Below, piece after piece: positions 1 through 12,700 of a stretch of 64,000 bases of DNA. This DNA is from Polytrichum commune (Eukaryota; Streptophyta; Polytrichopsida; Polytrichales; Polytrichaceae). The stretch covers positions 63,580,533 to 63,644,532 of the forward strand of contig OX485804.1 in the NCBI GenBank assembly GCA_950295325.1, written 5' to 3'. The notes under the pieces are model-generated. The model did no database searches, was not told the DNA's origin, and saw only the letters and a list, made by a program, of their open reading frames with translations. Numbering within the stretch: position 1 is the stretch's first letter; the number at the start of each line of letters is the position of its first letter. The position numbers and the translations under genes are program-made.

Positions 1-3000
1 TTGGGAGATTTCGGCCGTATAACTGAGTTAAATTTGAAGAGTACAGGAAATCAACCGACCAATATGAGATAATGTAGGAAATTTAACCCCTCATGCTCAG
101 AAAATGGCGGAAATGAATTGGGTCTCCTGAGGGTATAGGCGGATATTGGCTGGTCTCCCGAGGGTATGGGCAGATATTGAATGAGGGAGGTTGTCAGCTG
201 TGTAGGTCATAGGAAACTTAACGATGCTTTTGCTTCATTATTGCATTTCATTGTTGACGGCTAGCGTTTAGAATGTATTATGAGTGTGTCTATGGAAGAT
301 CTTTGTGGTGATCTTGATAATGTACTAATGGAAGCCATAGCTTTATGAAGGAACTCTACAAAGTTTAGATGGTTGTTTTCACATCCACAAAGATACCTTT
401 CAGGGCGTTTTCCTCTTGAAGGTGAAGATGATATTGTTGATTTTGACTCTAATAGTTGGTGAATTTAATTTTTGTATACAGTATGGTATGTTAGGTTACT
501 CTTTTATCATGTTGTGGCCTCAAATCTAATATGAGGTTTTAAGACCTAGGTATGATAGAAGAGTTTATCCATGGCCATCAACCGGTTGATGGCTTAGTTT
601 AGGTTCAACTCCTGCTACGGATAAATTGTTGATCATTCTTGTTGGATGTTGATATCATTACATATTATTGTTGTATGATGATATGTTCTTTGGACATTGT
701 TGTTGAATGGTGTATGTTGTTTGTAGATATAATTGGAAAACCAACTTACTTATCAATGCCCGAGTTTTTGGCCGGTTGTCATTACAATGAAGAGGAAATT
801 AACTAGCACTTGAAAAAAAATATAGGATATTGGCCGATCCAAATTAATGACAACAAGTTTGCAACCGATCAAATCCTAAAAAAACTGGTAGAATTTATGA
901 AGGGACGGATTTTAGATGGTTGAGCTCAAAAATCTCCCGAACCCTGATGGCCATCGAAGTCGAGAGGTTGTGGGATTGAGTGGCCAAACTTTGTTGAGAG
1001 TCCAAAGAAATGGGCTGAAAATAGTCAATAAAATATAGTAATTGGAGCCTTCAGCCGGGCATAGTGTGAAGCTTCCAAAGGCCAAGCCCAAAGTTCAAAC
1101 CCAAAGGAGCATCCCACTTTGTTTTTGTCCAAAACAATCCCTCCAATCTAACGGCCAAGATCTTGTCAATGATTGATTTTTTTATGAAAAAAACCCGACA
1201 GCCTCTTGACCATAGTTTGGGTTTCTATTCCCGTCCGACCCAAGCTTCCTTCGAGAGTCCGTCGCCTTCTTCAAAAAGTAATCATTTTTAATTGCAACAG
1301 CCTTTGGACTTTGGCCTTAGTGTGAAGGGTCGAGAGGCCGAACTCTTGGTTTCTTGCAATATCATTGGTGGAAATCAATGGCCTCTTGACCTTCGGCCAT
1401 AGTGTGAAGCGCCCCTAAGGCGGTGCAAATTCTTCTTGTGTAGGAAGATAGAAATCAAGAGGACTGCAAAATATTCCCTAATATTATTCCTCATATTGAA
1501 ATTATTGTGAATTTTTGAAACCAAAAGTCGGTCCAAACATATTACCAATAGCTAGAGTATGCCATAACCACTCATTGTAATACCTCATTCCTCCTCACTT
1601 TAGCACTCAAAATCAGGTCATGTGTCATGGCACTATTGGCTCCGGCCTGATCGAAATTTTGTCCTAACCATATCAAAATTCAGTCTCAACCTAATCGAAA
1701 ATTTGGTATCATATAGATTGCCAATGGGGTCCTAATTGGGAATAGGAGCCTTTACTATACATTTGATTGGTATGAGGTCAAGTGAGGATCAACGAACAAA
1801 CACCATTAATCACACGTGCTAAAAAGAGATTGGACTTCGTCTTCAAGATTTTTCAACATCTCTACTTTCAATAATGAACACAACAGTGGAAGTACCTATG
1901 TACAATATAAATTTAAGGAAATCAACAACCATAAGTAAATCAAGAAAAATATGATTATTAATTTGGTATTTGTTGATGTTTTATTATAGATTTGCTAATA
2001 TAACATAAATTTTGAAGATGATGGAGAACAAGGGAAAAAAAACAACCACGTAACATCCGCATATCTTAAGGATGATGGACCTTTTCAACCTTTTTCTCTC
2101 ATGATGGGCCAATTTAAGGTACGGTAAGTGGGTCTTAAACAAACAAATTTGCACCCACTTCTTGTAGAATATGAAACATGCAATAAATGCAAGATGATTG
2201 GCACATCCAAATTGTTGCTGCAACCATTTGTTTGATAAGAAGATTTTATTCATCAAGTGAAAGTGAAGATTCCCATGCTCATCACATAGTCGTATACCTA
2301 GGTCATCCCAATTATGTTCACTATCAAGTCTAGTATGATTAATAAATTTTGAGCACTTAATCCAAACTATATTGAACATATGTTTTTTGGGTGACCCTCC
2401 TTAGATCCACACCTAACATGTGGGCATGAAAGCAACACCTCTAAATACTTTATGTAGTTTAGGGGATTTACCAAGAGAGAAATATTGCACTTGTGTGATG
2501 AACCTGTAATATTGGATTGTTGGGGGGAGACTGACCATAAAATCAATCTTAAAGGTCATGAGGGTCTTGTATTAAATAAGAGTATTTTTCACCTTTTGTT
2601 GAACACTTATTATAACACCATGTTGAGCGTGTAGATTCCAAATTAATCATTATGATTGGCCAAAGTTGGTGCCTTTCTTAATTCCTTCGTACGCCCTTCT
2701 AACACCGTCACTCTGATTGGCTAGAGTGGTGTTATTTTGTACTTAATGTTGCATATTACCAATAAGTTTCAACTTTGGCTCACTTTATGCACCATCACAC
2801 TTACTTGCATTTCATTGTTGACGGTTTATGAATGAAAAATAAGCAAAATTCAAGGTTGGTGTAATCTTCATTCACACATGCTTACCTTAAGGTAGGTCCA
2901 AAACAAAGACTTTCAACTATGAGCTCTCCACCGACTTCTTCTAGAATATTGAATATTCATACGAATCGATCAATAAATCGCCTCGGGTGAATCAACCCCC

Positions 3001-3337
3001 TCACTCATAACATGCCCAAATGAAGGTTGGGTTACATGAAGAGGAGCTACCTTGTATGGATCTTAGTTCGATGGGATCCACTTGGCAAGAAATCCCCTCG
3101 CCCATGACATTGCACACACATGTCACCTTATAGATACACATACTTAGGTAAAATCACCCTAGTATCAATATACTTTAGATTAGTGTTGACTCAAATAATA
3201 ACTCGGATATACAAAGATTCTCTCATCTTGACATATCCATCAAATACAAATATTTGATTGGTATTATAATTTTGATATCCACAAGTAGATTCTTTGACAC
3301 CATTATTGATGGTGGTTACCAATACCATGCAATCACT
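1..3337. other. Intergenic, AT-rich, no gene supported
   Basis: No ORF with recognisable protein features was seen on either strand. There is a small imperfect tandem pair of about 30 bp at 121-180 (two versions of a GGTCTCC-GAGGGTAT unit). Scattered AGTGTGAAG / GGCC phrases at 1050-1420 resemble the ends of the MITE families found later in the window, but I could not define an element. The 131-codon minus-strand ORF at 1984-2379 has no recognisable domain and I treat it as chance. Confidence 0.5.
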
Positions 3338-4075
3338 GATGAAATTTTCTCCTTTACTATATGAGCTTTGTCATTCAACAATAGATGTGCCATACTATTG
3401 TCAACCTCAACCCTCATCTCCGAAATTCATACTAAGTGCAAACAAACCCCGATTTTAATTTTTTTTAATTTCCAAATATTGATGAAATTCTCTCTTCTAG
3501 ATTTACATACGTTTTATTCTTTCAAAACTAGTATTGTCTAGTACTAGCGCCGACCTCAAGCCCTTAATCTTCATATTTTCATACAAAGTGCAAACGAACT
3601 CCGATTTACATTTTCTTTATTGACATGTTGCTAAAATTTTCTTCTCTACATTTATATGAGCTTTTCATTTAACAATAGTACTACACAATACTAGTACCAA
3701 CCTCATGCCCTAAATCTCCACATTTTGATATAGAGTGCAAATAAACTCCGATTTCAATATTCTCTATTACAACAATGATGAAAATTTTTCCTCTACATTT
3801 ATATGAGCTTTGTCATTTAACACTAATACTATGCAATACTAATGCTAACCTCAAGCCCTCAATCTCCAAATTTTCATACAAATTGCAAATGAACACCGAT
3901 ATCAATTATTTGTTTTTTTTTCAATATTGATGAAATTATCTTCTTTATTTATAGGAGTTTTGCCATTCAAGACTAATGTTGTAAATACTTGTGTGGGCCT
4001 CAAGCCCTCAATCTTCAAATTTTGATACAATCCAAGGAGCTCCAATTTCAATTTGTTTTTTTTAATATGTATGAA
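3338..4075. repeat. Satellite-like tandem array, about 147-bp unit, five copies
   Basis: Five head-to-tail degenerate units start near 3338, 3481, 3630, 3777 and 3929 (spacing 143 to 152). Each unit begins with a GATGAAAATTTTC-like phrase, continues with ATTTATATGAGCTTT and an ACCTCAAGCCCTCAATCTCCA-like core, and ends in CGATTTCAAT. A sixth partial unit begins around 4070. Divergence between units is considerable, so this is an old array. No coding potential is seen. Confidence 0.85.
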
Positions 4076-4858
4076 TTCTCTCCTCTCCACTACTATGGAT
4101 TTTTCCCTCACACCACATTGTGGTGATCATTTTGAAGGTCACGAAGATGTGATGTGCCACAAATCTTTTGGTTGCTTGCTTAGACTTTAACTTGTTGTAT
4201 TTGCCTCATGCTTGTGCTTGTGGTTTAATTTTCTTAACAAGTTGGCCATTGGTTTTTGTGGCATTGAATCCTCTCTTTCATTTTTTGGCTACTTTCTTAA
4301 GCCTTGAGTTTGAGTTCAATTTTGTTCTTGGTTGTTGTCATTTTGGTATTCTCTGCATTAATTGACCTTAAGCTTCTTGGTAGTTGCTCTAGGTGTTGCA
4401 CTTGACGGTTTTTTTTTCTGATCTTCAAGCCAACTTGCTCTTCTTGGCGTGAATTGGAGACGGTTGTGGATAAGACCATTGAGAGGTTTACTTCCGCTTT
4501 AGCAACACATTTGTTTTATATTGCCAATTTGACAATCTTGATCCTAGATTTCTGAATATGATAACATCAATGAGATTTCCATTGGTAATAATCGTGTCAT
4601 CGGCATCATGAGTACAACATTAGGTATTGCAAGTAGGTTTTCTATTTTGCACACATTTTATGATATTAACATTTTTCTAGTGTCGTGCACATCGCATACC
4701 ATTCAAAAGATTGTTATGGATAAGTGGATGCATAAGTTTGGATTTAAGGTCCTTGACCATTAGACATGTTTTAATAGTCTTTCCTTTGCAACATACGTAT
4801 TTAAAAAAAATACAAGTAAGTGTACCACATATTCATGTTAGGCATTGAGATCTTCATG
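4076..4858. other. Spacer between the satellite array and the large transposon
   Basis: No gene, repeat or regulatory element could be supported here. Short ORFs on both strands (4168-4365 plus, 4297-4479 minus) show no domain. Confidence 0.4.
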
Positions 4859-4887
4859 TAACACTATATTCGTTAAATTGAGACTTT
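4859..4887 (+). repeat. Left terminal inverted repeat of the 17-kb element
   Basis: 29 bp identical to the reverse complement of 21790-21818. It starts TAACACTATATTCG and ends TGAGACTTT. Immediately inside, TTGAGACT (4878-4885) and AGTCTCAA (4892-4899) form a small hairpin with a 6-nt loop. Confidence 0.85.
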
Positions 4888-5390
4888 CTCTAGTCTCAAA
4901 TTAATATATGGATCAAACAACATTCCGTGTTCCGAAACTATATTGAGAACAATCTCAAATATATTATATGTTCTAATATCCCAAATCTATTATGTGTGGA
5001 CATAAGCACATATGGTAGAGCACTCAACACCAACTTCATCAACAAAAACACTTTGGGTAGAGCACTCCAAACTAGTTTCACCCAAAAAACATATAAAACG
5101 ATTTCTATTATTAGCATGGTCAATAAAATATAGACCTTGCAACATACAAAATACATGCAATAAATGCATTTTTCTTCAATGGAAAATTTAGTCCCAAACT
5201 TAATAAAAAAATGAACTTCACAACTGTATTGAAATATAGTAAATGGATATTCATCCAACCCCAAACAATATAGCATTCGCACGTTCTACCCAAACTTTGC
5301 CCCAAGTTTGAGGAGCACACATATGAGTAATATATATTCGTTGAATTACATATTACACTATAATCATGCTAACACAATCCTCTCAACTTC

Positions 5391-8300
5391 TCATTCAACG
5401 TGGGTTGCTTCTTCTGCGATCCGAGCAAGGTTGTCTTTTGCAAAAGTTATGTACTTTTGAGGGATGGACACTGATCCACTATGATTTTTCCGTGGTTTCC
5501 ATGCTATGAATATGGAATCTGTATCTACCCAAGATGGACCGTGCTTAGAATCCACCTTCCACCGAAAGTTAGGGTTTGTATCCCAGTTTGTATAATGCCG
5601 AACAACATCTTCATTCCGTGTTGTCGATCGGTAGTACTCTACTTGTATTTGTCGAAAATGAGGGCTGGAAGTTACAAAATTTGGTTTGGACAAAGCTCTT
5701 GCCACCCACGCTGGCTTTGCATATGTCTCATCTCCAGGACTCAAAATGAGCATATAACCTTCATGACAATCCACTGCAATGCGGAAAGATGGTGGCGGAC
5801 GACTACTAGCAGGCCCCACGTAATGGTCGTCCACATCAAACTCCTCTCGAACCTCTCCATTTCCCAAAAGACTAGCCTCCGAAGCTTGTACATTGACACG
5901 TGTTTGTGGCCAAAACCCATGCCTTAAAGTAAGGGGTGTATCTTGATGAAGGTTTGCCAAAGCGCCACGAACACGTATCCAATATTGTATCCAACTTCCG
6001 TAACGAAGCCAACACGATCCACCAACATCCGCTACCCTCAAACTCTCCCAATATTGTATGAAGCATGATATGCCTTTACAAATGTCCTCCAAATTCTTCA
6101 TGGGCATTGGTTTGCAAGGCTTAGGCTCTCCGTCAGGCAACATCGTCTTTCCTTCCCCATCAACACGCCATACAAGGAAACCCTCCGGCGGGCTCCAGTC
6201 TTGTGATGTGCACAACAACTTGTATTGCATGGCGGGGACACCATCGTCACGCACGTAGAACCGAAATTGTTGTGCCTTCGTATGCCCGATCAATCGGTGT
6301 GCTCCGCTTCGAATATACGGTTCTATAAATGCCTTGAAGTCTGGAACCTCCTCGATCATATGGGGGATGACGGGAATGTTCTCCAAATCCATGTACGACT
6401 TCATCAACAATGGAATTGTTGGAAAATCCTCCTCGCGCAACTTCATGCTCCACCGCCCAAAAGATGCATCGATATCATCGTGCGTGTGGCCTACCAATAG
6501 AAATGACACAAAAACCTCCTTGAAAATGCCTTTCGCAACCAACAACGACCAATAAGCAAAAACATATCTACTTTTATTGTCCTTCGCACAATTGTCCAAT
6601 TGGACACGCAGAGTTGGGGGCAAATTCTTGGCAATCACATCTTCACTTGGTGGCTCCGGCAAGGAGTGCACGCAGACATCTCTTCCATCCAAGACCGCTT
6701 CATATAGAGGTGTTGATCCCGAGTTTTCAAATAACAATCTTGATGAATAGGACGGCGGTTTCTCCAAATCACGTAAAAGCTTTGCAAATGACCCTATCGT
6801 GTGGTTTGAATCCGCCGGATACAAATCAAGAGCATAATGAGCATATTTGACATCACCATGCCCATGTGCAATCATTCCTGCAAAGCCACCCCAATGGTTT
6901 AATATTCAACTATAACACCAAAAAATTCACATGGTGTACATCTATGGCCCCAAGTACAAACCTAAAAGCACAAATTTGTGTTTAGGTAATGTAATGCAAT
7001 TGTTGTCAAAATCACATGTAACCGATACAAGAAGCTTAAAAAGGCCGTCCGTGGCTTTGATTCGATTTGCAAAACATGGTGAGGCTGTTTTGGCATGGTC
7101 CATTTTATCATGGATGATTGTAAGGACCTCCAAAGGCCTAGAGATGGACAAAACTCTATTTGTGTAGTAACCATTACGGTGTGCCTCTTGCATGTTCACA
7201 TGCTTGAAATAGTTCATTTGATGTGCTGCATAGGACTCTGTCCCCATCGTGTGTGCATCTCGAAGGCGTTTCAACTTCTCGCATTTGGAACAACAGGCAA
7301 ATTTGTCGCCTCGTCTTTTTGTGATGTATTCGCTAAAGTTCGATTTTTTGATTGCACTCAGTTTCGACAACGAAATAGGGTCCAACCCAGCCTCTCGCCA
7401 ACTGCGTTTACGTCCAACAATATGTCTTTCCATCTCGTGCCTGTAGGAAGAACCTTCTCCACAACCTTTTCACCGGTTGCGAGTGTGCGTGTTTTGTGCG
7501 GCATTGCATCGGCAAGGGGGACAATGATGGTTGCCAGAGTGGTTGTTGCTTGTCTCGTTGCTTCCCTTGGTTTCTTCAAGCTCGTATTCCCATGGTGACG
7601 AGACCGGCGTCCTTCCTTGGCATACGCGGCTTGTCTATAAAATTCCGCTTTCAACACACCGTGAATGGTGTACCATGCCGTACAACACACGTCTATGCTC
7701 TCAAGGGTGATGACCTTGCGACCCGCTCCGTTCACATGTATCGCCCTATGGACATCAAGCTTTTTGGTGGATCTGAGACGGAAATCTCCAAGCCACATTT
7801 CCTCGCGGATGGCCTTCAATTTATCCCTTGGGAACAATTGGCAACAACGATGTACACAACAATCCTTTGTGGTAACTTCTCTAATAGACTCCTCACATAG
7901 CAATCTTTGACGTTTACACTCATTTGTAGACGGAGTAGGACGTGCCAATGTATCGTACTTCCGTAGGCCTTTGCGTGGCCTAATGTGTGCTTGGAGCTCG
8001 TGTTGGATTTAGATGTGTCGTCGCTCATGGTCATGCAAGCTAACCCCCTCAATTGTCACATTCCTCAACGGCCACCTTCGCAACGAGAACCTATGAGTTG
8101 GATTCACTTCGGAATGTACAAGTGATTCCAATATAACAACTCCAACGTCATCGGTGCCAAGGGGGTTTTCATCAATGCAATCTTGTAGATGTGTGTTACG
8201 ACAAATACCCTCCGCCACAGCAACTCCATTGTCATTAACAAGTACCACATCCAAATTCACCCATGATGCTCGTGAAAGCCCCGCACATTCCACAATAGGG

Positions 8301-8458
8301 CAAGAAGGGGCAGATGGCGAAGGACTCCCCAAGTCATCTTCATCTGCACTGTCATCAAAACTATCCTCCCCGACAATGTCTAGCTCATCCCCAGACGTAG
8401 ATTGCGTGTTGCCCATGTCGTCAGAGAAGGAATCCCCTCTTCCACCAACTCCCTCCAT
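5391..8458 (-). pseudogene. DUF7869-like DDE/D transposase gene, two coding exons, disrupted
   Basis: Probable transposase of the 17-kb element. Exon 1 runs 8458 to 7016 and exon 2 runs 6877 to 5391. The likely ATG is 8456-8458, directly after a TGTGTGTAG splice acceptor. Order of parts: acidic Ser/Asp-rich N-terminus; a Lys/Arg-rich region (RKGLRKYDTLARP); a Cys pair in CCSKCEKLKRLRDAHT; then candidate catalytic acids in TIIHDKMDHAKT (exon 1), VQLDNCAKDNKSRY and VGHTHDDIDASFG (exon 2). These resemble the RNase-H-fold positions of DUF7869 proteins. A C-terminal part of about 250 residues is unassigned. Lesions: an in-frame TAA at 8009-8011 (both sides are in the same frame), a 1-nt shift near 7434 (PTGTR continues in another frame as MERHIVGRKRSWREAG), and T instead of G before the donor at 7015, which would create a stop after splicing. 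Exon 2 is intact (494 codons from 6875). Family name is from memory of motifs; the fold assignment is inference. Confidence 0.72.
6878..7015 (-). other. Intron between transposase exons
   Basis: Minus-strand donor ACAT|GTGATT (GT at 7015-7014) and acceptor TTTGCAG (ends 6878). An ancestral G at 7016 would give a standard G|GTGA donor and, with GA of exon 2, a Gly codon leading into MIAHGHGD. With the T present, the junction spells TGA. The intron reading is inferred from the conserved-looking protein context on each side. Confidence 0.55.
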
Positions 8459-8658
8459 TGCGCCTACACACATGCACATGAAACCTCAACACACATGGAA
8501 AGAATGTAAGGGTCCAAAAAGAATCAAATATCGGAAAATGCAAGACACCATGATCAATGGGGACACCGAGGATGAAGACATTTCCAACACAACTACACTG
8601 TGAACTCCCAACACTGTGCGCAAGTCCAAAAAAAGTTCCAGAAAATATTTTGGTGGGG

Positions 8659-9470
8659 GTTTGGGTCGACCGGCCCAAACCTCATAAGGGTCATACTGAA
8701 ACCCTAACACACTGGGGTAGGGGTTTGGGTCGACCGACCCAAACCACACAAGGGTCAGACAGAACCCCTAACACATTGGGGTAGGGGTTTGGGTCGACCG
8801 ACCCAAACCTCACAATGGTACATCCACCCACACCAGGTACGGGTTTGGGTCGGTCGACCCAAACCTCATAAGGGTCAAAAAAAATTGAAAACATTGGGGT
8901 AGGGATTTGGGTCGACCGACCCAAACCTCATAAGGGTACATCCACCCACACGAGGTAGGGGTTTGGGTCGGTCGACCAAAACCTCATAAGGGTCAAAAAA
9001 AAAATTGAACACACTGGGGTAGGGGTTTGGGTCGACCGACCCAAACCTCATAAGGGTAGTACATCCACCCACACCAGGTAGGGGTTTGGGTCGGTCGACC
9101 CAAACCTCATAAGGGTCAAAAAAAAATTGAACACACTGGGGTAGGGGTTTGGGTCGACCGACCCAAACCTCATAAGGGTACATCCACCCACACCAGGTAG
9201 GGGTTTGGGTCAGTCGACCCAAACCTCATAAGGGTAAAAAAAAATTGAACACACTGGGGTAGGGGTTTGGGTCGACCGACCCAAACCTCACAAGGGTACA
9301 TCCACCCACACTAGGTAGGGGTTTGGGTCGGTCGACCCAAACCTCATAAGGGTCAGAAAAAAACCCTAACACACTGGGGTTGGGGTTTGGGTCGACTGAC
9401 CCAAATCTGTTAAGGGTCATACATAAACCCTTACACACAAGTGGACAGGTTTGGGTCGGTCGACCCAAAC
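8659..9470. repeat. Array of 14 near-palindromes in the leader or first intron of the transposase gene
   Basis: Fourteen copies of a 22-nt inverted repeat (10-nt arms GTTTGGGTCG and CGACCCAAAC, two central bases) lie about 54 to 68 bp apart, the first at 8659-8680 and the last at 9449-9470. Two spacer types alternate: one with ACATCCACCCACACCAGG, the other with AAAATTGAACACACTGGGG, giving a higher-order unit of about 120 bp. The central bases switch between AC and GT in step with the spacers, so successive copies point in opposite directions. The array sits between the TATA box and the transposase ATG. Translations such as FGSVDPNP or VWVDRPKP in all frames are by-products. Confidence 0.9.
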
Positions 9471-9609
9471 CTCATAGGGTCAGACTCAAAACCCGCCAAC
9501 ACTAGTGGAAAGGTGAAGGTTCGCCCAAGTACACCACAAAATCCGGCGTATAATGCGGCGGATATTGCGTGGTGTGGTGAATTTGAGCTCATTGCAAACT
9601 TCACGGTGG

Positions 9610-9668
9610 GCTTGCATGCTGTGGGTAGGTGCTCATGAACTTGCATGCTGTGGATAAGTGCTCATGAA
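9610..9668 (-). repeat. 29-nt tandem duplication in the transposase leader
   Basis: Two adjacent copies of a unit containing TTGCATGCTGTGG and GTGCTCATGAAC lie between the TATA box and the palindrome array, in what should be the untranslated leader. They differ at two positions. Confidence 0.6.
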
Positions 9669-9774
9669 CGGCAGCATGCACGAATCTTGAAGTACAGCTC
9701 CTACTAAGAGTTCTCTCTACGAATTCGGCAGCGGGAGAAGAGAAAAAAATGACCAACTTCTGGGGGGTGCGCCC

Positions 9775-9781
9775 CTTTATA
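9775..9781 (-). promoter_or_regulatory. TATA box of the transposase gene
   Basis: TATAAAG on the minus strand in a GGATAGTATAAAGGGGCGC context, followed about 30 nt downstream by a pyrimidine-rich CTCTTCTCCCGCTGCC. This is the normal plant core-promoter layout and points towards the transposase gene. The start site would be near 9745. Confidence 0.55.
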
Positions 9782-9783
9782 CT

Positions 9784-12700
9784 ATCCACCTCCGCTTCCC
9801 AGACTTTGTCATTGGATGCCTTCCCCGCCTTCTTCTCTTGCAAAGGTTATTTCAAACCTCCTGACAACATTCCCCGTTTTCTGTTTATAGTAGAAAAATG
9901 CGCATCTATGAATGCCCCTCTGATACCCCGGCCGTCATATGACTTAGTCTATGTTATTTAATCTATTTTTTTTGTTTTGTGTGGATATGACATACGCCAT
10001 TGGGAGGAAGGGTGGCGGCCACATTAATTTTTTCAAGTATCATCACGGCATATTTTAACCAATATGTAGACCCAAACACAACTCCATTCAATGCTTTCAA
10101 GTGTAAACCTATTTAGGTGGGGTTTGGGCCATTTGGAGGCTGCAATTATGAGAGAGTTTCCAAGGCTTGAGGCCATTGTCATGATGAATAGAATTATTTA
10201 TTTGTCTCCACTAAACCCTAAACCCTAGAACATTGCTCTATTATCTCGCATGCAAGTGTGGGAATGACAAACACGTTGTGGACGTTGTTAAGGGGATACT
10301 AACTACCAATGTCCCTTTTTAGTTCAATCTTTTAATGTTACTTGAATCCATCATCAAGTTCACTTCAAGTTTACTAATGTGTGTGAGCAAAACATCCAAA
10401 ATTGGACCCTAAACCTTTATAACATCCACAACATGAAATACATATTGACTAAATACAAAACCAATTAGGATATCCTGTTTAAACGTCCCATATAGCATAT
10501 TCACATGATCAAGATTGTATTTACTATGACCTTCCGATTAGACTCTTCTTCATATTATGCAAACAATATATGTTATATCTTCCTCCATTATCTAATACAC
10601 GTGGAGAGAACAATGAACAACAACATGATTGCTTGAATGGCTTCATTTCATGTTGTGCTTCTCCGATTAACTTTTGCATCACATTCCATATATTCAATAC
10701 ATCATGAACCATGGTTTATTAGCGACTATGTGATTCCCTAAAGTGAGCAAAACATCCAAAGTTGCACCCCTAACCCCTATTAACATCCACAACATTTCAT
10801 GTTATTTGAATAAACACAAGAGCAATCAATATATCGCGTTTAAACGTCTCAAATAACAAATTAACATAATCAAGATCGTCTTTACTATAACCTTCCTATA
10901 AGACTCTTCTCACCAGTAAGACAATGTTATACATTGACATTGGATAGATTAATATGTTATAACCCTATCTCCTATCTCCTAAACCCTAAATCCTAAACAC
11001 CAAATGTAGTTGTGGTTCACTGATGCCCCCATATACAAACAACATCTATTTTATCTTGCGCCATCATCTAATATACATGGAGGGAACATGTATAACAACA
11101 TGATTGCTTGAATGGCTCCATTTGATGTTCTGCTTCTCCGATTTACTCTTATATCACAATCTAATATATATTAAATATATCGTGAACCATGGTTTATTGG
11201 CCACTCTGCGATTCATCAAAGTCACAATATCAGGGATGTACTTAAAACTTGAGCATGTTAGCATTTTCAAATAAGGCTCATGCATTTCAAAACCCTTACA
11301 AAATGCAGTTGGGGAATGTATTCATTTAATAGGCTCCACACTCAAGTATTCTAAATTGTTCCACATGTTAGGGGGTGTGGGTAGATTTTTTTATTCATTC
11401 AATATCGTGTGAGTTGTTGGCATCATTGGTAAAGTCTAGATGTCAATGATTACATCGTTGAATATCACGCAATTGTATGGTTTTCCTAACATGCTCGAAC
11501 AAAAGAGAAACCAATGCCCTCAATGTGTTTGGAAAATTTAGGGTATGGTGTCATGTAAGTAAGGGTTAAGTATTCGTTTAGCACAAAGTTTTGTTGTAAG
11601 AATGCATTGGCTATATAAATGGTTAGTTTAGTAGAATAACACATTTTATGTAGCACCTTAGTGTACTCCAGAGTTCAAGGTACATACTATTTAAGGGCTT
11701 TATGTTGAATAGCCTTCAAGTTACATACTATTTAAGTTGCATACTATTTAAGGGCTTTATGTTGGATGAACGAGAGGTGCACTTGTGCACTTTAGAATTA
11801 TGTCTTGCTATAATTTTTTACCGACATTATCGTTTTTTACGAACTAAGTCATATCATAATTTTTCGTGTGCATACTACCTAGTTATGTTATTTGGATGAA
11901 AAAATACTTTCTATTAAATGTTACAGAAATGTGTAACTCCGAATGTTATGCCACACTAATTAGAAAAAATAGTCTAGTGGATTAGGAAATGATCACAAGC
12001 ACAAGGGATTGAAAACTTGAGAAACTTGTACAAAAGCTTTGGTGGGGTGCGAGGTGGGGGTGGGGGGCATTTTATACATCATAGTAGAGTTATACATGAA
12101 GTCTTGGATCAAACTTAGGTTTGAGAATATAACCATAAAGTCATCCAATTATTTCAAGGACTTAGAACCAATTTTAAAGCAGGACCACAACAACATAGTC
12201 TAATGTTTGGGTCGTCCTACCTAAACCATCCCAAATTAACGAATATAGTGATTAATACAAATGCAGCCTAAAAAATAAGTGACTTAGCCTATAAAATTTT
12301 GAGAGTGTAGGACAAAGAGCCTATGCACAATTTAAGAACATAGGATATCAACCTAGTATGTGATAAAAAACATGTAGGAAATTTTACCTACAAATTTTTT
12401 AAAAGAGAGGATTTTAGCCATTCATCCTTCTTCAAATTGGGAAATTAGTTGGCCTAAGTACATATCTTTAGGCTATATCTTGCAGGAAGAGTAGAGGTTG
12501 AATCAGAAGATGGTGAGGACTTTTACCCTTAAACTCATTTGAATTTTAGCAACCTTTCATAACTTATAATCAACGCTTTAAAAAACAGTTGGTTAATCCT
12601 TGGCCTTCAAACGTGGTGAAAGGCATAGTTGTTGGCATCATTGGGAAAGTCTAAATGTCAATGATTACATCGTTATATGTCACGCAATTGTATTATTTTT

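Noticed and set aside
5481..7598. Plus-strand ORFs of 148 to 167 codons opposite the transposase gene
   Set aside because: Shadow frames of the minus-strand exons; no recognisable domains.
8659..9470. CRISPR-like array (regular repeats about 60 bp apart)
   Set aside because: Spacers are themselves repeated and alternate between two types, orientation flips, there are no cas genes, and the context is a eukaryotic intron.
8641..9480. Several overlapping ORFs with repeated FGSVDPNP / VWVDRPKP peptides on both strands
   Set aside because: They are translations of the palindromic repeat in different frames; no start context, no frame conservation and equal occurrence on both strands.
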